64,000 bases of DNA from the NCBI GenBank assembly GCA_020848545.1, contig JADLHZ010000102.1, positions 1-64,000 of the forward strand, written 5' to 3'. Source of the stretch: Deltaproteobacteria bacterium. GTDB taxonomy: Bacteria > Myxococcota > JADLHZ01. Under the pieces are notes generated by a model. That model was not told where the DNA came from. It made no database searches and saw nothing but the letters and a program-made list of their open reading frames with translations. Of this stretch, positions 49,710-57,638 are shown piece after piece. How positions within the stretch are numbered: position 1 is the stretch's first letter; every line of letters begins with the position of its first letter. Both the position numbers and the translations under genes were made by a program.

Positions 49710-49778
49710 CCCTCGCCGCCACGCACGGCACCGCCTAAAATTTCGCGACCAGCGCACGCTCGGACTACACTTCGGCCG

Positions 49779-51146
49779 ATGCGGCGGAAGCTGACGCAGA
49801 TCCTCTCCTTCCTTCGCGGCGATCTCACGCGCCTCGAGCACGAGGCCGAGCGCCGCTGGATCCGTCTCGCGCTCCGCCAGCTGCGCATCTTTCTCTACGT
49901 CGGCAAACGTCTCATCCAAGGCCGCCACACCGAGCGGGCCGCTGCGCTCACCTATTTGTCGCTGCTCTCGTTGATCCCGCTGCTTGCGGTGATCTTCTCG
50001 CTCTTCAAGGCGTTCGGCGCGTTCAGCGATCTGACGACGCGCGCGCGCGACTTTCTGCTCGACTACATCCCAGACAGCTCGGACCAAGTGGCCGGCTGGC
50101 TCGAGTCGTTCATCGAGAACTTCAACGCCGGCGCGGTCGGCGTCATCGGCATGGGCGCGTTGCTCGTCACGCTGATCATGACCTTGAGCGCGGTCGAGAA
50201 CGCGCTCAATCAGACGTGGGCGATCCGCCACAGCCGGAGCTGGGGCCGGCGCTTGTTCGTCTATTGGAGCTTGCTCACGCTGGCGCCCTTGCTGCTCGGC
50301 GCCTCGCTCGCGTTCAGCGCGTCCTTGCAATCGTCACACGCGAGCGCATGGCTCACCGCGCACGTGCCGCTGCTCGGCTTGTTCGGCGCCTTCGTGCCGG
50401 TGTTCGCGACGGCGCTGGCGTTCAGCACGCTCTACATCTTCTTGCCCTCGACGCGCGTGCGCATCGGGCCGGCGTGGGTGGGCGGCCTGTCGGCGGCGAT
50501 CATGTTCGAGCTCGCCAAGTGGGCCTACACCGTCTACACCGCGCGCTCGGTGTCGGCGAACAAGCTCTACGGTTCGCTGGCGGCGTTTCCGATCTTCATC
50601 ATCTGGGTGAACTACAGCTGGCGCATCGTGCTCTGCGGCGCCGACGTCGTGCACGCGACGCAATACGCGTCGAGCGATCCGACGGAGGAAACCGATCCGC
50701 GCACGAACCAAGCGACGCGAGAGGAAGCGGCGGTGCGCATTTGTGCGCTCGTCGCGGCGGCGTTCGTCAAGACGCAGCCGCCGCCGTCGGTCTCCGATGT
50801 GTGCCGCCGGCTGATGTTGCCGGCGCACCTCACCGACGTGCTCTGCCATCACTTGGTAGAGCACGGGCTCCTGCGCGAGGTGACCGGCAAGGGCCGCGGC
50901 CTGGCGCCGTCGAAGCCGCTCGACGTCCTCACCGTCGCCGACATCCTCGAGGTCATGCGCCACAAGGTCGGGCTCTCGCACTGGGCGACGAGCAGCGACC
51001 AAGGCGACAACATTGACGCTGTCCTATTGAGCTGCGAGCGCGCAAACGTCGAGGCGACGCGCGCGATTCGTTGGATTGATCTCGTCGAGGCGCAAGGCAC
51101 GCCGAAACGCGCGAGCCCGCCCAAGCCCGAGCACACGGTGTCATGA
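49779..51146 (+). CDS. YihY/BrkB-family membrane protein with C-terminal wing domain
   Basis: A 455-residue inner-membrane protein. About six helices (residues ~45-300) have the YihY/BrkB pattern (HTERAAALTYLSLLSLIPLLAVIFS, FPIFIIWVNYSWRIVLCGADVVHA). An additional cytoplasmic region (~310-440) resembles a winged-helix domain (RRLMLPAHLTDVLCHHLVEHGLLREV), as in larger YihY proteins. Early naming as RNase BN is wrong; the true role is unclear. ATG 49779 starts the family N-terminus. Its stop overlaps the TPR gene start (ATGA). Confidence 0.9.
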   Translation: MRRKLTQILSFLRGDLTRLEHEAERRWIRLALRQLRIFLYVGKRLIQGRHTERAAALTYLSLLSLIPLLAVIFSLFKAFGAFSDLTTRARDFLLDYIPDSSDQVAGWLESFIENFNAGAVGVIGMGALLVTLIMTLSAVENALNQTWAIRHSRSWGRRLFVYWSLLTLAPLLLGASLAFSASLQSSHASAWLTAHVPLLGLFGAFVPVFATALAFSTLYIFLPSTRVRIGPAWVGGLSAAIMFELAKWAYTVYTARSVSANKLYGSLAAFPIFIIWVNYSWRIVLCGADVVHATQYASSDPTEETDPRTNQATREEAAVRICALVAAAFVKTQPPPSVSDVCRRLMLPAHLTDVLCHHLVEHGLLREVTGKGRGLAPSKPLDVLTVADILEVMRHKVGLSHWATSSDQGDNIDAVLLSCERANVEATRAIRWIDLVEAQGTPKRASPPKPEHTVS

Positions 51147-51649
51147 AGGGAAAACTCATGGAACGCACGAAGTCGAAGCTGCCCGCCAAGAGACAAAGCT
51201 CGCCGTCAACGCGTGAGGCCTTGCTGGCGCGCGAAGCGGGCGACATCGATAAGGCGCTCGCGCTCGCCAAGTCGGCGCTCAGTGAGCAAGCGAGCGGCGA
51301 GGCCCACGCCGTCATCGCCTGGGCGCTCGCGGCGCGGGGGGATCTCGACAGCGCCCTCGTCGAATGTGAGCGCGCGCTCGCCTGTGACCCGCAGTGCGCG
51401 CTCGCGCTCTCGGATCTCGGCCACTATCTCATCGAGCGCGGCGACTTCGACAACGCCGCCTCGTACTTGGAGCGGGCCTTCGAGTCGGGCGCGACGAGCA
51501 GCCGCGTGCACTACGACTGGGGGCGCGTCTCGGCCCAGCGCGGCATGCTCAAGCGCGCCGCCCAGGCCTACCGCGACGCGCTCGCGGTCGACCCGAGCTA
51601 CCAACTCGCCGCCGACGGCCTCATGCAAGTGACGCAGTCGCTGAATTGA
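51143..51649 (+). CDS. TPR-repeat protein
   Basis: A 168-residue soluble protein with a basic N-terminus (~1-20) and then about four TPR units (ARAG-type: REALLAREAGDIDKALALAKSAL, AHAVIAWALAARGDLDSALVECERALA, ALALSDLGHYLIERGDFDNAASYLERA, YDWGRVSAQRGMLKRAAQAYRDAL). No enzyme motif is present. It is coupled to the YihY gene by ATGA and followed by the hairpin terminator at 51666-51700, so it closes that transcript. Confidence 0.85.
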   Translation: MKGKLMERTKSKLPAKRQSSPSTREALLAREAGDIDKALALAKSALSEQASGEAHAVIAWALAARGDLDSALVECERALACDPQCALALSDLGHYLIERGDFDNAASYLERAFESGATSSRVHYDWGRVSAQRGMLKRAAQAYRDALAVDPSYQLAADGLMQVTQSLN

Positions 51650-51665
51650 GCGCGCGGGCCTCGTT

Positions 51666-51700
51666 GTAAAAAAATAGGTCCCTGGGACCTTTTTTCTTAC
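51666..51700. terminator. Rho-independent terminator after the TPR gene
   Basis: AGGTCC-CTG-GGACCT (51676-51690) is a 6-bp GC-rich stem flanked by AAAAAAA on the left and TTTTTT on the right. It should end transcription from the left and could also work in reverse. It lies ten bases before the next ATG at 51710, so that gene probably has its own promoter or relies on read-through. Confidence 0.85.
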
Positions 51701-51709
51701 AATGCGGCC

Positions 51710-52135
51710 ATGATTCGCGCGGCGATCGGGTTGTGTGTGCTGGCGGGGCTGATTTGGGCGGTCGGGATCTACCGGATGGGCGAGAAGCCGCTGATCGGGC
51801 ACCTCGAAGAGGTCTATCGATCCGAGCTCGTGCAGAAGAAGATCGACGCGTTCGAGAAGGGTATCGACGCGAAGATCACGGCGCATGTGGAAAAAGCGAA
51901 GCAGCAGGACCGCCCGCGACGGGTCGCGAAGCAGGAGAAGAAGGAGCGCCCGGCGCCGCTGATCGATGAGCCGACGCCAGCGCCGCCTGTCGCGCCACCC
52001 GCTGCAGTGTCCGACACCGTCATCGACGTCCGCCCGCCAAAAGCGAAGGCGCCGTTCACCCGCGCCAAAGACACGCTGACCGACGCGGATCGTGACGCGC
52101 TCGATGCGCTCCTTTCCCAGAAGCTGAAGCGTTGA
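51710..52135 (+). CDS. Small membrane-anchored protein
   Basis: A 141-residue protein with an N-terminal hydrophobic helix (~3-20, likely an uncleaved anchor), a charged coiled segment (~38-75, Lys/Glu/Ala-rich), a Pro-rich stretch (~80-105) and a polar end. No family was recognised. The ATG lies directly after a terminator hairpin. Its stop overlaps the TTG start of the sulfatase (TTGA), so it may help target or tether that enzyme. This is inferred from position alone. Confidence 0.7.
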   Translation: MIRAAIGLCVLAGLIWAVGIYRMGEKPLIGHLEEVYRSELVQKKIDAFEKGIDAKITAHVEKAKQQDRPRRVAKQEKKERPAPLIDEPTPAPPVAPPAAVSDTVIDVRPPKAKAPFTRAKDTLTDADRDALDALLSQKLKR

Positions 52136-53724
52136 AGCGGGCGTGGCTCCTCGCGGCTGCGATCGCCGCGGCCGGACTCGCGTGGCTGTTTTGGCCGCAG
52201 GGCGATCCGCGCTTCGAGATCCGCTTCGACCCGACAAAGACGGCGGCCGCGCGGCATTTCCTCGCCGAGCCGGCGACGCCGTCGCGAGGCCCGAACGTCG
52301 TCCTCATCGTCGCAGATGATCTCGGCAAGAACGACACCTCGCTCTACGGCGCTCGGCCCCTGCAAACGCCAGCGATGGAGCGGCTCGCCGGCGGCGGCGT
52401 GCGCTTCACCGACGGCTACATCACCTCGCCGGTCTGCTCGCCCTCGCGCGCCGCGCTGATGACCGGCCGCTATCAACAGCGCTTCGGCTTCGAGCTGCTC
52501 GTGCACGATCGCTATCCGAAGAACCGCATGGAGTGGCTCTTCGCGAAGTACTTCTTCACCGCGCACGGGTGGCACGCGCTCGACGCGATCATGACGCCGC
52601 GCCCGGAAGACATCCTGCGCCAAGGCCTGCCGCCGAGCGAGCTCACGATCGCCGAGCTGCTGAAGAAGCACGGCTACGCGACGGGGATCTTCGGAAAGTG
52701 GCACCTCGGATTCTCGACAGAGACGATCCCGGAGCGGCGCGGCTTCGACTATCAATACGGCTTCTACGACGCGTTCAGCCTGTACAAGGATCCCGACGCG
52801 GACGACGTGGTCAACGCCCGCGGCAGCTACTTCGCCGATCGCTACCAGTGGCACAAAGGGCGGCACGACAACTGCGCGATCCGCCGAAACGGAGCGGAGA
52901 TCGACGAGACCGTGTACCTCACGCAGAAGATCGCCGACGAAGCGATCGCGTGGATCACGGCGCAGAAACGGCCCTTCTTCGCCTACGTGCCGTTCAACGC
53001 GCCGCACGCGCCATTGCAAGCCGAGCGCGCCTACTACGATCGCTTCTTGCACGTGCCGGACGAGACGCGCCGGGTGTACCTCGCGATGATCGCGTCGCTC
53101 GACGATGCGATCGGCCGCATCCTGGACGCGCTCGACGAGCGGGACCTCGCCGACGACACCCTCGTCATCTTCACGAGCGACAACGGCGGCGCTGAGTACA
53201 CCGGCGCTACGACGAACGCACCGCTGAAGGGCGGAAAGTTCACGAACTTCGAAGGCGGCCTCAACGTGCCCTTCGTGCTGCGCTGGCCGAAGCGCGTGGC
53301 GGGCGGGCGCACATACTCGCAGCCCGTGTCATCGCTCGACGCCTTCATGACGATCGCGCAGGCGGCCAGCGTCACGTTGCCGAAAGACCGCGCCTACGAC
53401 GGCGTCGATCTCGTGCCGTTCCTCGCGCTCGAGCGGGGCGACGCTCCGCACGCCGCGCTCTACTGGCGCGCCGCCGGCCATCGCGCGATCCGCGCCGGAC
53501 GTTACAAGCTCATCAGCGATGCGAAGACCGGATCGCGCGCGCTCTACGACGTCGTCGCCGACAAGAACGAAACGACGAACCTCGCGTCACAGGACTCGCC
53601 GCGCGTCGAGGCGTTGGAAGCACAGCTCCGCGCGTGGGAGCGCGAGCTCGTCGACCCGGCCTGGCCCAACGTCATGGAGTTCCGCTTCAGCGACGGCGAG
53701 CAGCGCTTCGTGTTTCCCCTGTAG
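52132..53724 (+). CDS. Exported sulfatase (Cys-type active site)
   Basis: A 530-residue type I sulfatase. The N-terminal hydrophobic segment (~4-21) acts as signal or anchor. Metal-binding Asp62-Asp63 lies in LIVADDLGKND. The active-site signature VCSPSRAALMTGRY has Cys102, which must be oxidised to formylglycine. FTSDNGG and GKWHLG, and the C-terminal IRAGRYKLI, complete the family pattern. TTG 52132 overlaps the stop of the small anchored protein. The substrate (sulfated polysaccharide or sterol) is unknown. An FGE-like domain occurs in the lipoprotein at 17483-19348, far from this gene. Confidence 0.93.
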   Translation: MKRAWLLAAAIAAAGLAWLFWPQGDPRFEIRFDPTKTAAARHFLAEPATPSRGPNVVLIVADDLGKNDTSLYGARPLQTPAMERLAGGGVRFTDGYITSPVCSPSRAALMTGRYQQRFGFELLVHDRYPKNRMEWLFAKYFFTAHGWHALDAIMTPRPEDILRQGLPPSELTIAELLKKHGYATGIFGKWHLGFSTETIPERRGFDYQYGFYDAFSLYKDPDADDVVNARGSYFADRYQWHKGRHDNCAIRRNGAEIDETVYLTQKIADEAIAWITAQKRPFFAYVPFNAPHAPLQAERAYYDRFLHVPDETRRVYLAMIASLDDAIGRILDALDERDLADDTLVIFTSDNGGAEYTGATTNAPLKGGKFTNFEGGLNVPFVLRWPKRVAGGRTYSQPVSSLDAFMTIAQAASVTLPKDRAYDGVDLVPFLALERGDAPHAALYWRAAGHRAIRAGRYKLISDAKTGSRALYDVVADKNETTNLASQDSPRVEALEAQLRAWERELVDPAWPNVMEFRFSDGEQRFVFPL

Positions 53725-54597
53725 CTAGCGTCCGAGCGCCTGCAGCACGGTCTTCATCAACTGCCGCGTCTTGTCGCTCGCCGGCACGAGCGGCAGGCGC
53801 AGCTCGTCTTGCATCTTCCCGAGCTGCGCGAGCGCCGCCTTCGCCGGGATCGGGTTCGCTTCGACGAACAACGCGACGAAGAGATCCCGCAGCTGCAAGT
53901 GCAACGCGCGCGCCTTCGCGAAGTCGTTCTCCTGCGCCGCCTTCACCATCTGCGCGACCTTGTCTGGCACCACGTTCGACGCCACGCTGACGACGCCGTC
54001 GGCGCCGACCGCCATCATCGGCAGCGTGAGCGCGTCGTCGCCCGAGAGGATCGAAAAGTCCTTCCGCGTCCGCGCGCGCAGCTCGGCGACGCGATCGGTC
54101 GATCCAGCGGCCTCTTTGATCGCGACGATGCGCGGCTCGTCGGCCTGCAGGCGCACCACGGTGTCGGCCAGGAGATCGCACCCGGTGCGGCCCGGCACGT
54201 TGTACAACATCACCGGCAGGCCGCCCTCTTTCGCGACGGCCATGAAGTGCTGGTAGAGGCCCTCTTGGGTCGGCTTGTTGTAGTACGGCACGACGACCAA
54301 CGCCGCATCGGCGCCGAGCTCCTTCGCCCGCTTCGTGTAGTGGATCGTATGCGCGGTCGAGTTCGAGCCGGTGCCGGCGATGACCGGCACGCGCTTGTTC
54401 GCCACCTTCACCGTCGTCGAGATGACGAGATCGCGCTCGTCGTCGCTGAGCGTGGGCGTCTCGCCGGTGGTGCCGCAGGGGACGATGCCGTTGATGCCAC
54501 CTTTGATCTGATCTTCCACGAGCGTCTTCAGTGCAGCTTCGTCGACCTTGCGATCGCGAAAGGGCGTGACGATGGCGGTGTATGAACCTTTGAACAT
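53725..54597 (-). CDS. dapA: 4-hydroxy-tetrahydrodipicolinate synthase
   Basis: A 290-residue DapA, condensing pyruvate with aspartate semialdehyde for lysine and peptidoglycan synthesis. GTTGE (42-46), Tyr132 and Arg137 (LYNVPGRTG), and the Schiff-base Lys161 (IVAIKEAAG) are present. The chain is complete. It lies 10 bases after lysA on the same strand, converges with the sulfatase gene, and shares an operon with lysA, lptM and livK. Confidence 0.97.
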   Translation of the reverse strand: MFKGSYTAIVTPFRDRKVDEAALKTLVEDQIKGGINGIVPCGTTGETPTLSDDERDLVISTTVKVANKRVPVIAGTGSNSTAHTIHYTKRAKELGADAALVVVPYYNKPTQEGLYQHFMAVAKEGGLPVMLYNVPGRTGCDLLADTVVRLQADEPRIVAIKEAAGSTDRVAELRARTRKDFSILSGDDALTLPMMAVGADGVVSVASNVVPDKVAQMVKAAQENDFAKARALHLQLRDLFVALFVEANPIPAKAALAQLGKMQDELRLPLVPASDKTRQLMKTVLQALGR

Positions 54598-54607
54598 ATA
54601 AAATCTC

Positions 54608-55861
54608 CTACATCGATGGATCGAGGCGCGACTCGCCGCGCCACAGGCTCTCGACGCTCTCTCGCTCGCGCACGAGCTGCGCCCGGTCGCCCGAGACGAT
54701 GATCTCCGCCGCGCGCGGCCGCGTGTTGTACTGCGACGCCATCGAGAAGCCGTAGGCGCCGGCAGTGCGGATGCACAGCAAGTCGCCGGCTTCGACCACG
54801 GGCAGCGCGCGCGCCTTGGCGAAGAAGTCGCTGCTCTCGCAGACGGGGCCGACGACGTCGACGATCTCGGAGCCGCCGCGCGAGCGCACGGGCTCGATGT
54901 GATGGTGCGCTTGATACAACGCCGGCCGCATTAGATCGTTCATCGCCGCGTCGACAACGACAAAGGTCTTGTACGCCGTCTTCTTCACGTAGAGCACGCG
55001 CGTGACGAGCACGCCGGCGTTGGCCACGAGCACGCGGCCCGGCTCGAGCAGCACCTCGGCGCCGGCGTTCGCGAGCTTCTCGCGCACGAGCTTGCCGTAC
55101 TCGCTGGGGCTCGGCGGCGTCTCGCCTGCGTACGGCACGCCGAGGCCTCCGCCGACGTCGATGATGCGGATGTTCATCCGCTCACCGCGCAGCGTCGCCA
55201 CCAACGCGAGCACGCGATCGATCGCTTGGCCGAAGGGCTCGAGCGCGGTGATCTGGCTGCCGATGTGAAACGCCACGCCCGCGACCTCGATGCCGTCCAT
55301 GATCGCAGCGCGGCGATAGAGCGCGACGGCGTCGTCGATCGGCAGGCCGAACTTGCTCTCCTTCAAGCCGGTGGCGATGTACGGGTGCGTCTTGGCGTCG
55401 ACCTCGGGGTTCACGCGCACGGCGATGGGCGCACGCTTTCCGAGGGACGTCGCCACTTGCGCGATGAGCTCGAGCTCGGGCGCCGATTCCACGTTGAAGA
55501 GCTTGATGCCTTCACGAAGGGCGCGCTCGATCTCGTGCTGTTGCTTGCCGACGCCGCTGAACACGACGCGATCGGCGCGGCCACCCGCGGCGAGGACGCG
55601 CTCGAGCTCGCCGCCGCTGACGATGTCGAAGCCGACGCCTTCCTTGGCGAGCAAGCTGAGCACGCCCAAGTTCGAGCACGCTTTGACCGCGTAGCAGACG
55701 AGCCCGGGCATCGCGGCGAGCGCTTCTTGCATCAGCCGCGCGTGCCGCCGCAGCGTCGCCGCGCTGTAGACGTAGAGCGGCGTGCCGTGCGCGTCGGCGA
55801 GCGCTTCGAGCGAAAGATCTTCGGCTGAGAGCACGCCGGCCTTCGTCTCGAAGTGGTTCAC
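54608..55861 (-). CDS. lysA: Diaminopimelate decarboxylase
   Basis: A 417-residue PLP enzyme forming L-lysine from meso-diaminopimelate. The PLP lysine is Lys60 (CYAVKACSN). GGG and HIGSQI lie in the barrel; the C-terminal motif CESSDFFAKARALP and YN near the end complete the site. GTG 55861 overlaps the LptM-like stop (GTGA) and gives the normal start just before the family N-terminus. Part of livK-lptM-lysA-dapA. Confidence 0.96.
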   Translation of the reverse strand: MNHFETKAGVLSAEDLSLEALADAHGTPLYVYSAATLRRHARLMQEALAAMPGLVCYAVKACSNLGVLSLLAKEGVGFDIVSGGELERVLAAGGRADRVVFSGVGKQQHEIERALREGIKLFNVESAPELELIAQVATSLGKRAPIAVRVNPEVDAKTHPYIATGLKESKFGLPIDDAVALYRRAAIMDGIEVAGVAFHIGSQITALEPFGQAIDRVLALVATLRGERMNIRIIDVGGGLGVPYAGETPPSPSEYGKLVREKLANAGAEVLLEPGRVLVANAGVLVTRVLYVKKTAYKTFVVVDAAMNDLMRPALYQAHHHIEPVRSRGGSEIVDVVGPVCESSDFFAKARALPVVEAGDLLCIRTAGAYGFSMASQYNTRPRAAEIIVSGDRAQLVRERESVESLWRGESRLDPSM

Positions 55862-55998
55862 GGCGCTGGCTCCGCTGGTGCTGACGCAGGGCCAGGCACG
55901 GTGACAGGAGGTGGCAACGCAGGCTGCGGCGGCCGCGGCGAGCCTTTGACGCCGCACGCGATGCACAGCCCGACGATGACGAGCACCCGCGCGATCAC
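55858..55998 (-). CDS. lptM: LptM-like small lipoprotein
   Basis: A 46-residue lipoprotein: GTG start, hydrophobic core VLVIVGLCI, lipobox IAC, then CGVKGSPRPPQPALPP. This matches LptM (YifL) proteins, whose mature end reads CGxKGPLYxP, and LptM genes commonly sit just before lysA, as here. LptM helps the LptD/LptE lipopolysaccharide translocon mature. Both ends are GTGA overlaps (with livK before and lysA after). It is too short to stand out by length. Confidence 0.8.
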   Translation of the reverse strand: MIARVLVIVGLCIACGVKGSPRPPQPALPPPVTVPGPASAPAEPAP

Positions 55999-57185
55999 GG
56001 ATTGATCGTGGTCACGTAGCGGTAGCGGCCATCGGCGACCTTGAGCACGACGGCGCTCTTCGTGGCGTTGCGCTTGCTGTCGATCGTAATCTTGCCGGTG
56101 ACGCCCGGGAAGTCCTTGGTGGCGGCGATCGCGTCGCGCAGCGCCTTGCTCGTCGCGTCCGGCGCGCGCTTCATCGCGTCGATCAGCACGTTGGCGGCGT
56201 CGTAGCCCATCGCCGACAAACCGTCCGGCTTGTACTTGAAGGCGGTCTCGAAGTCGGCGACGAAGCGCTTCACTTCCGGCGTGTCGAGCTCGTCCGAGTA
56301 GTGGTTCGAGAAGTACGTGTTCTCGACGAACTTGCCGCCGATCTCGGTGAGCTTCGGGCTGTCCCAGCCGTCGCCGCCGAGCAAGGGCACGCTGACGCCG
56401 AGCTCGCGGGCCTGGCGCGCGATGAGGCCGGCCTCCGTGTAGTAGCCCGGGATGAAGACGATGTCCGGCTTGCTGCCCTTGATCGCCGTGAGCTGCGATT
56501 TGAAGTGCACGTCGCCGCTCGTATACGCCTCGTCTTTGACGATGGTGCCGCCGCCGGCTTTGAACGCTTCGATGAAGTAATCGGCGAGTCCCATCGAGTA
56601 GTCGCTCTTCGTGTCGCGCAGGATCGCCGCGCTCTTCGCCTTCAAGGTGTCCTTGGCGAACTTCGCCATCACCGTGCCTTGGAAGGGATCGATGAAGCAC
56701 ACGCGGAAGATGTGATCGCCGATGTCGGTGATGCGCGGGTTCGTCGACGACGGCGTGATCATCGGCACCCTGTTGTTCTGCGCGATCGGCGCCGCCGCGA
56801 TGGTGCGGCTCGACGCGACTTCGCCGAGGAGGGCGACGACCTTGTCTTGCGTGATCAGCTTGGTGACGACGCTCGCCGCTTCTTCCGGCTTGCCTTGGTC
56901 GTCGTACACCTTCACCCGCAGCTTCTTGCCTTTGACGCCGCCGGCTTGGTTCGCCTGGCGTATCGCAAGCTCGATGCCGTCGCGCGTGGAGGTGCCGAAG
57001 GTCGCCTCGGAGCCGGTGAGCGAGCCATACTCGCCGATCAAGATGTCGGTGGCGTCCGCGGCGGCGTTGCTGGTGGCGCCCGTGGCCGCGTCCGGTGATG
57101 GTGTCGTGGTTTGACGCTCGCGGCACGCCACGAGCGAGAGACAGAGGAGGAAGGTCGTCGCGAGCTTCGTTGTATCAAGAGCCAT
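55995..57185 (-). CDS. livK: Branched-chain amino acid ABC transporter substrate-binding lipoprotein
   Basis: A 396-residue lipoprotein (LSLVAC, Cys21) with a type I periplasmic-binding fold: ILIGEYGSLTGSEATFGTSTRDGIELAIRQAN, LLGEVASSRTIAAAPIAQ, FIPGYYTEAGLIARQARELG, GYDAANVLIDAMKRA. It is the LivJ/LivK partner expected for the livHM-GF set, but it is encoded here with the lysine genes instead of beside the permeases. ATG 57185 fits the lipobox. An unconserved longer frame upstream is not used. It leads the livK-lptM-lysA-dapA operon. Confidence 0.92.
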   Translation of the reverse strand: MALDTTKLATTFLLCLSLVACRERQTTTPSPDAATGATSNAAADATDILIGEYGSLTGSEATFGTSTRDGIELAIRQANQAGGVKGKKLRVKVYDDQGKPEEAASVVTKLITQDKVVALLGEVASSRTIAAAPIAQNNRVPMITPSSTNPRITDIGDHIFRVCFIDPFQGTVMAKFAKDTLKAKSAAILRDTKSDYSMGLADYFIEAFKAGGGTIVKDEAYTSGDVHFKSQLTAIKGSKPDIVFIPGYYTEAGLIARQARELGVSVPLLGGDGWDSPKLTEIGGKFVENTYFSNHYSDELDTPEVKRFVADFETAFKYKPDGLSAMGYDAANVLIDAMKRAPDATSKALRDAIAATKDFPGVTGKITIDSKRNATKSAVVLKVADGRYRYVTTINP

Positions 57186-57290
57186 AGGTGGGATGCGTTT
57201 CAATCGCCGGAGGCCCGCTGTCAACCAAAGGCAGCAAAAACTTGCGGAGCGGTCGATCGCGAACGAGCATGCGCCTCCAAGGAGACCACC

Positions 57291-57587
57291 ATGCAAAAAT
57301 TCATCGTCGCCCTCGCCTTCGCTGTGTCCGCCCTCGCCCTCCCGCTCGTCGCCGAAGCCAAGGACTGCCTGCTCTGCGGCTCTGGCTCGAGCAACGGCTG
57401 TCAACAGTGTGACGCTGGCGGCACCGACTCGAAGGCGCGCTCCGCCTGCGAGAAGGCCGGCTGCAAGATCTCTGGCACCGGCTCGTGCTCGACCGCCGCC
57501 AACGTGAAGGTGTGCAAGGCGAACAACGTTCGCAGCACGATCGAGCGCGAGAACGAGCTGTCGATCCCGTGGTGCGCCGCGAAGTAA
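57291..57587 (+). CDS. Small cysteine-rich secreted protein
   Basis: A 98-residue exported protein: signal peptide ending in AEA-K, mature part of ~75 residues with nine cysteines (CLLC, CQQC, then singles). The spacing suggests several disulfides or metal sites. No family was recognised. AAGGAG precedes ATG 57291. It stands alone, divergent from livK (105-base gap, no clear promoter), and its stop is followed by an AT-rich 36-bp palindrome. Confidence 0.75.
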   Translation: MQKFIVALAFAVSALALPLVAEAKDCLLCGSGSSNGCQQCDAGGTDSKARSACEKAGCKISGTGSCSTAANVKVCKANNVRSTIERENELSIPWCAAK

Positions 57588-57602
57588 ATCGCATTCACAA
57601 AA

Positions 57603-57638
57603 GTAAATGTGATTTACGAATTCGTAAATGACATTTAC
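57603..57638. repeat. 36-bp AT-rich near-perfect palindrome between convergent genes
   Basis: Two 18-base halves are complementary except at one pair. The palindrome holds four GTAAAT/ATTTAC elements, starting at 57603, 57612, 57624 and 57633, plus a further GTAAAT at 57584 over the preceding stop. It contains the queA TAA stop. It is strikingly AT-rich against the surrounding DNA. It could be a bidirectional transcript end or a regulator site. Confidence 0.7.

Noticed and set aside
49779-51146. YihY gene as the missing TRAP permease
   Set aside because: Its helix pattern and motifs are those of YihY/BrkB, not of DctM or DctQ.
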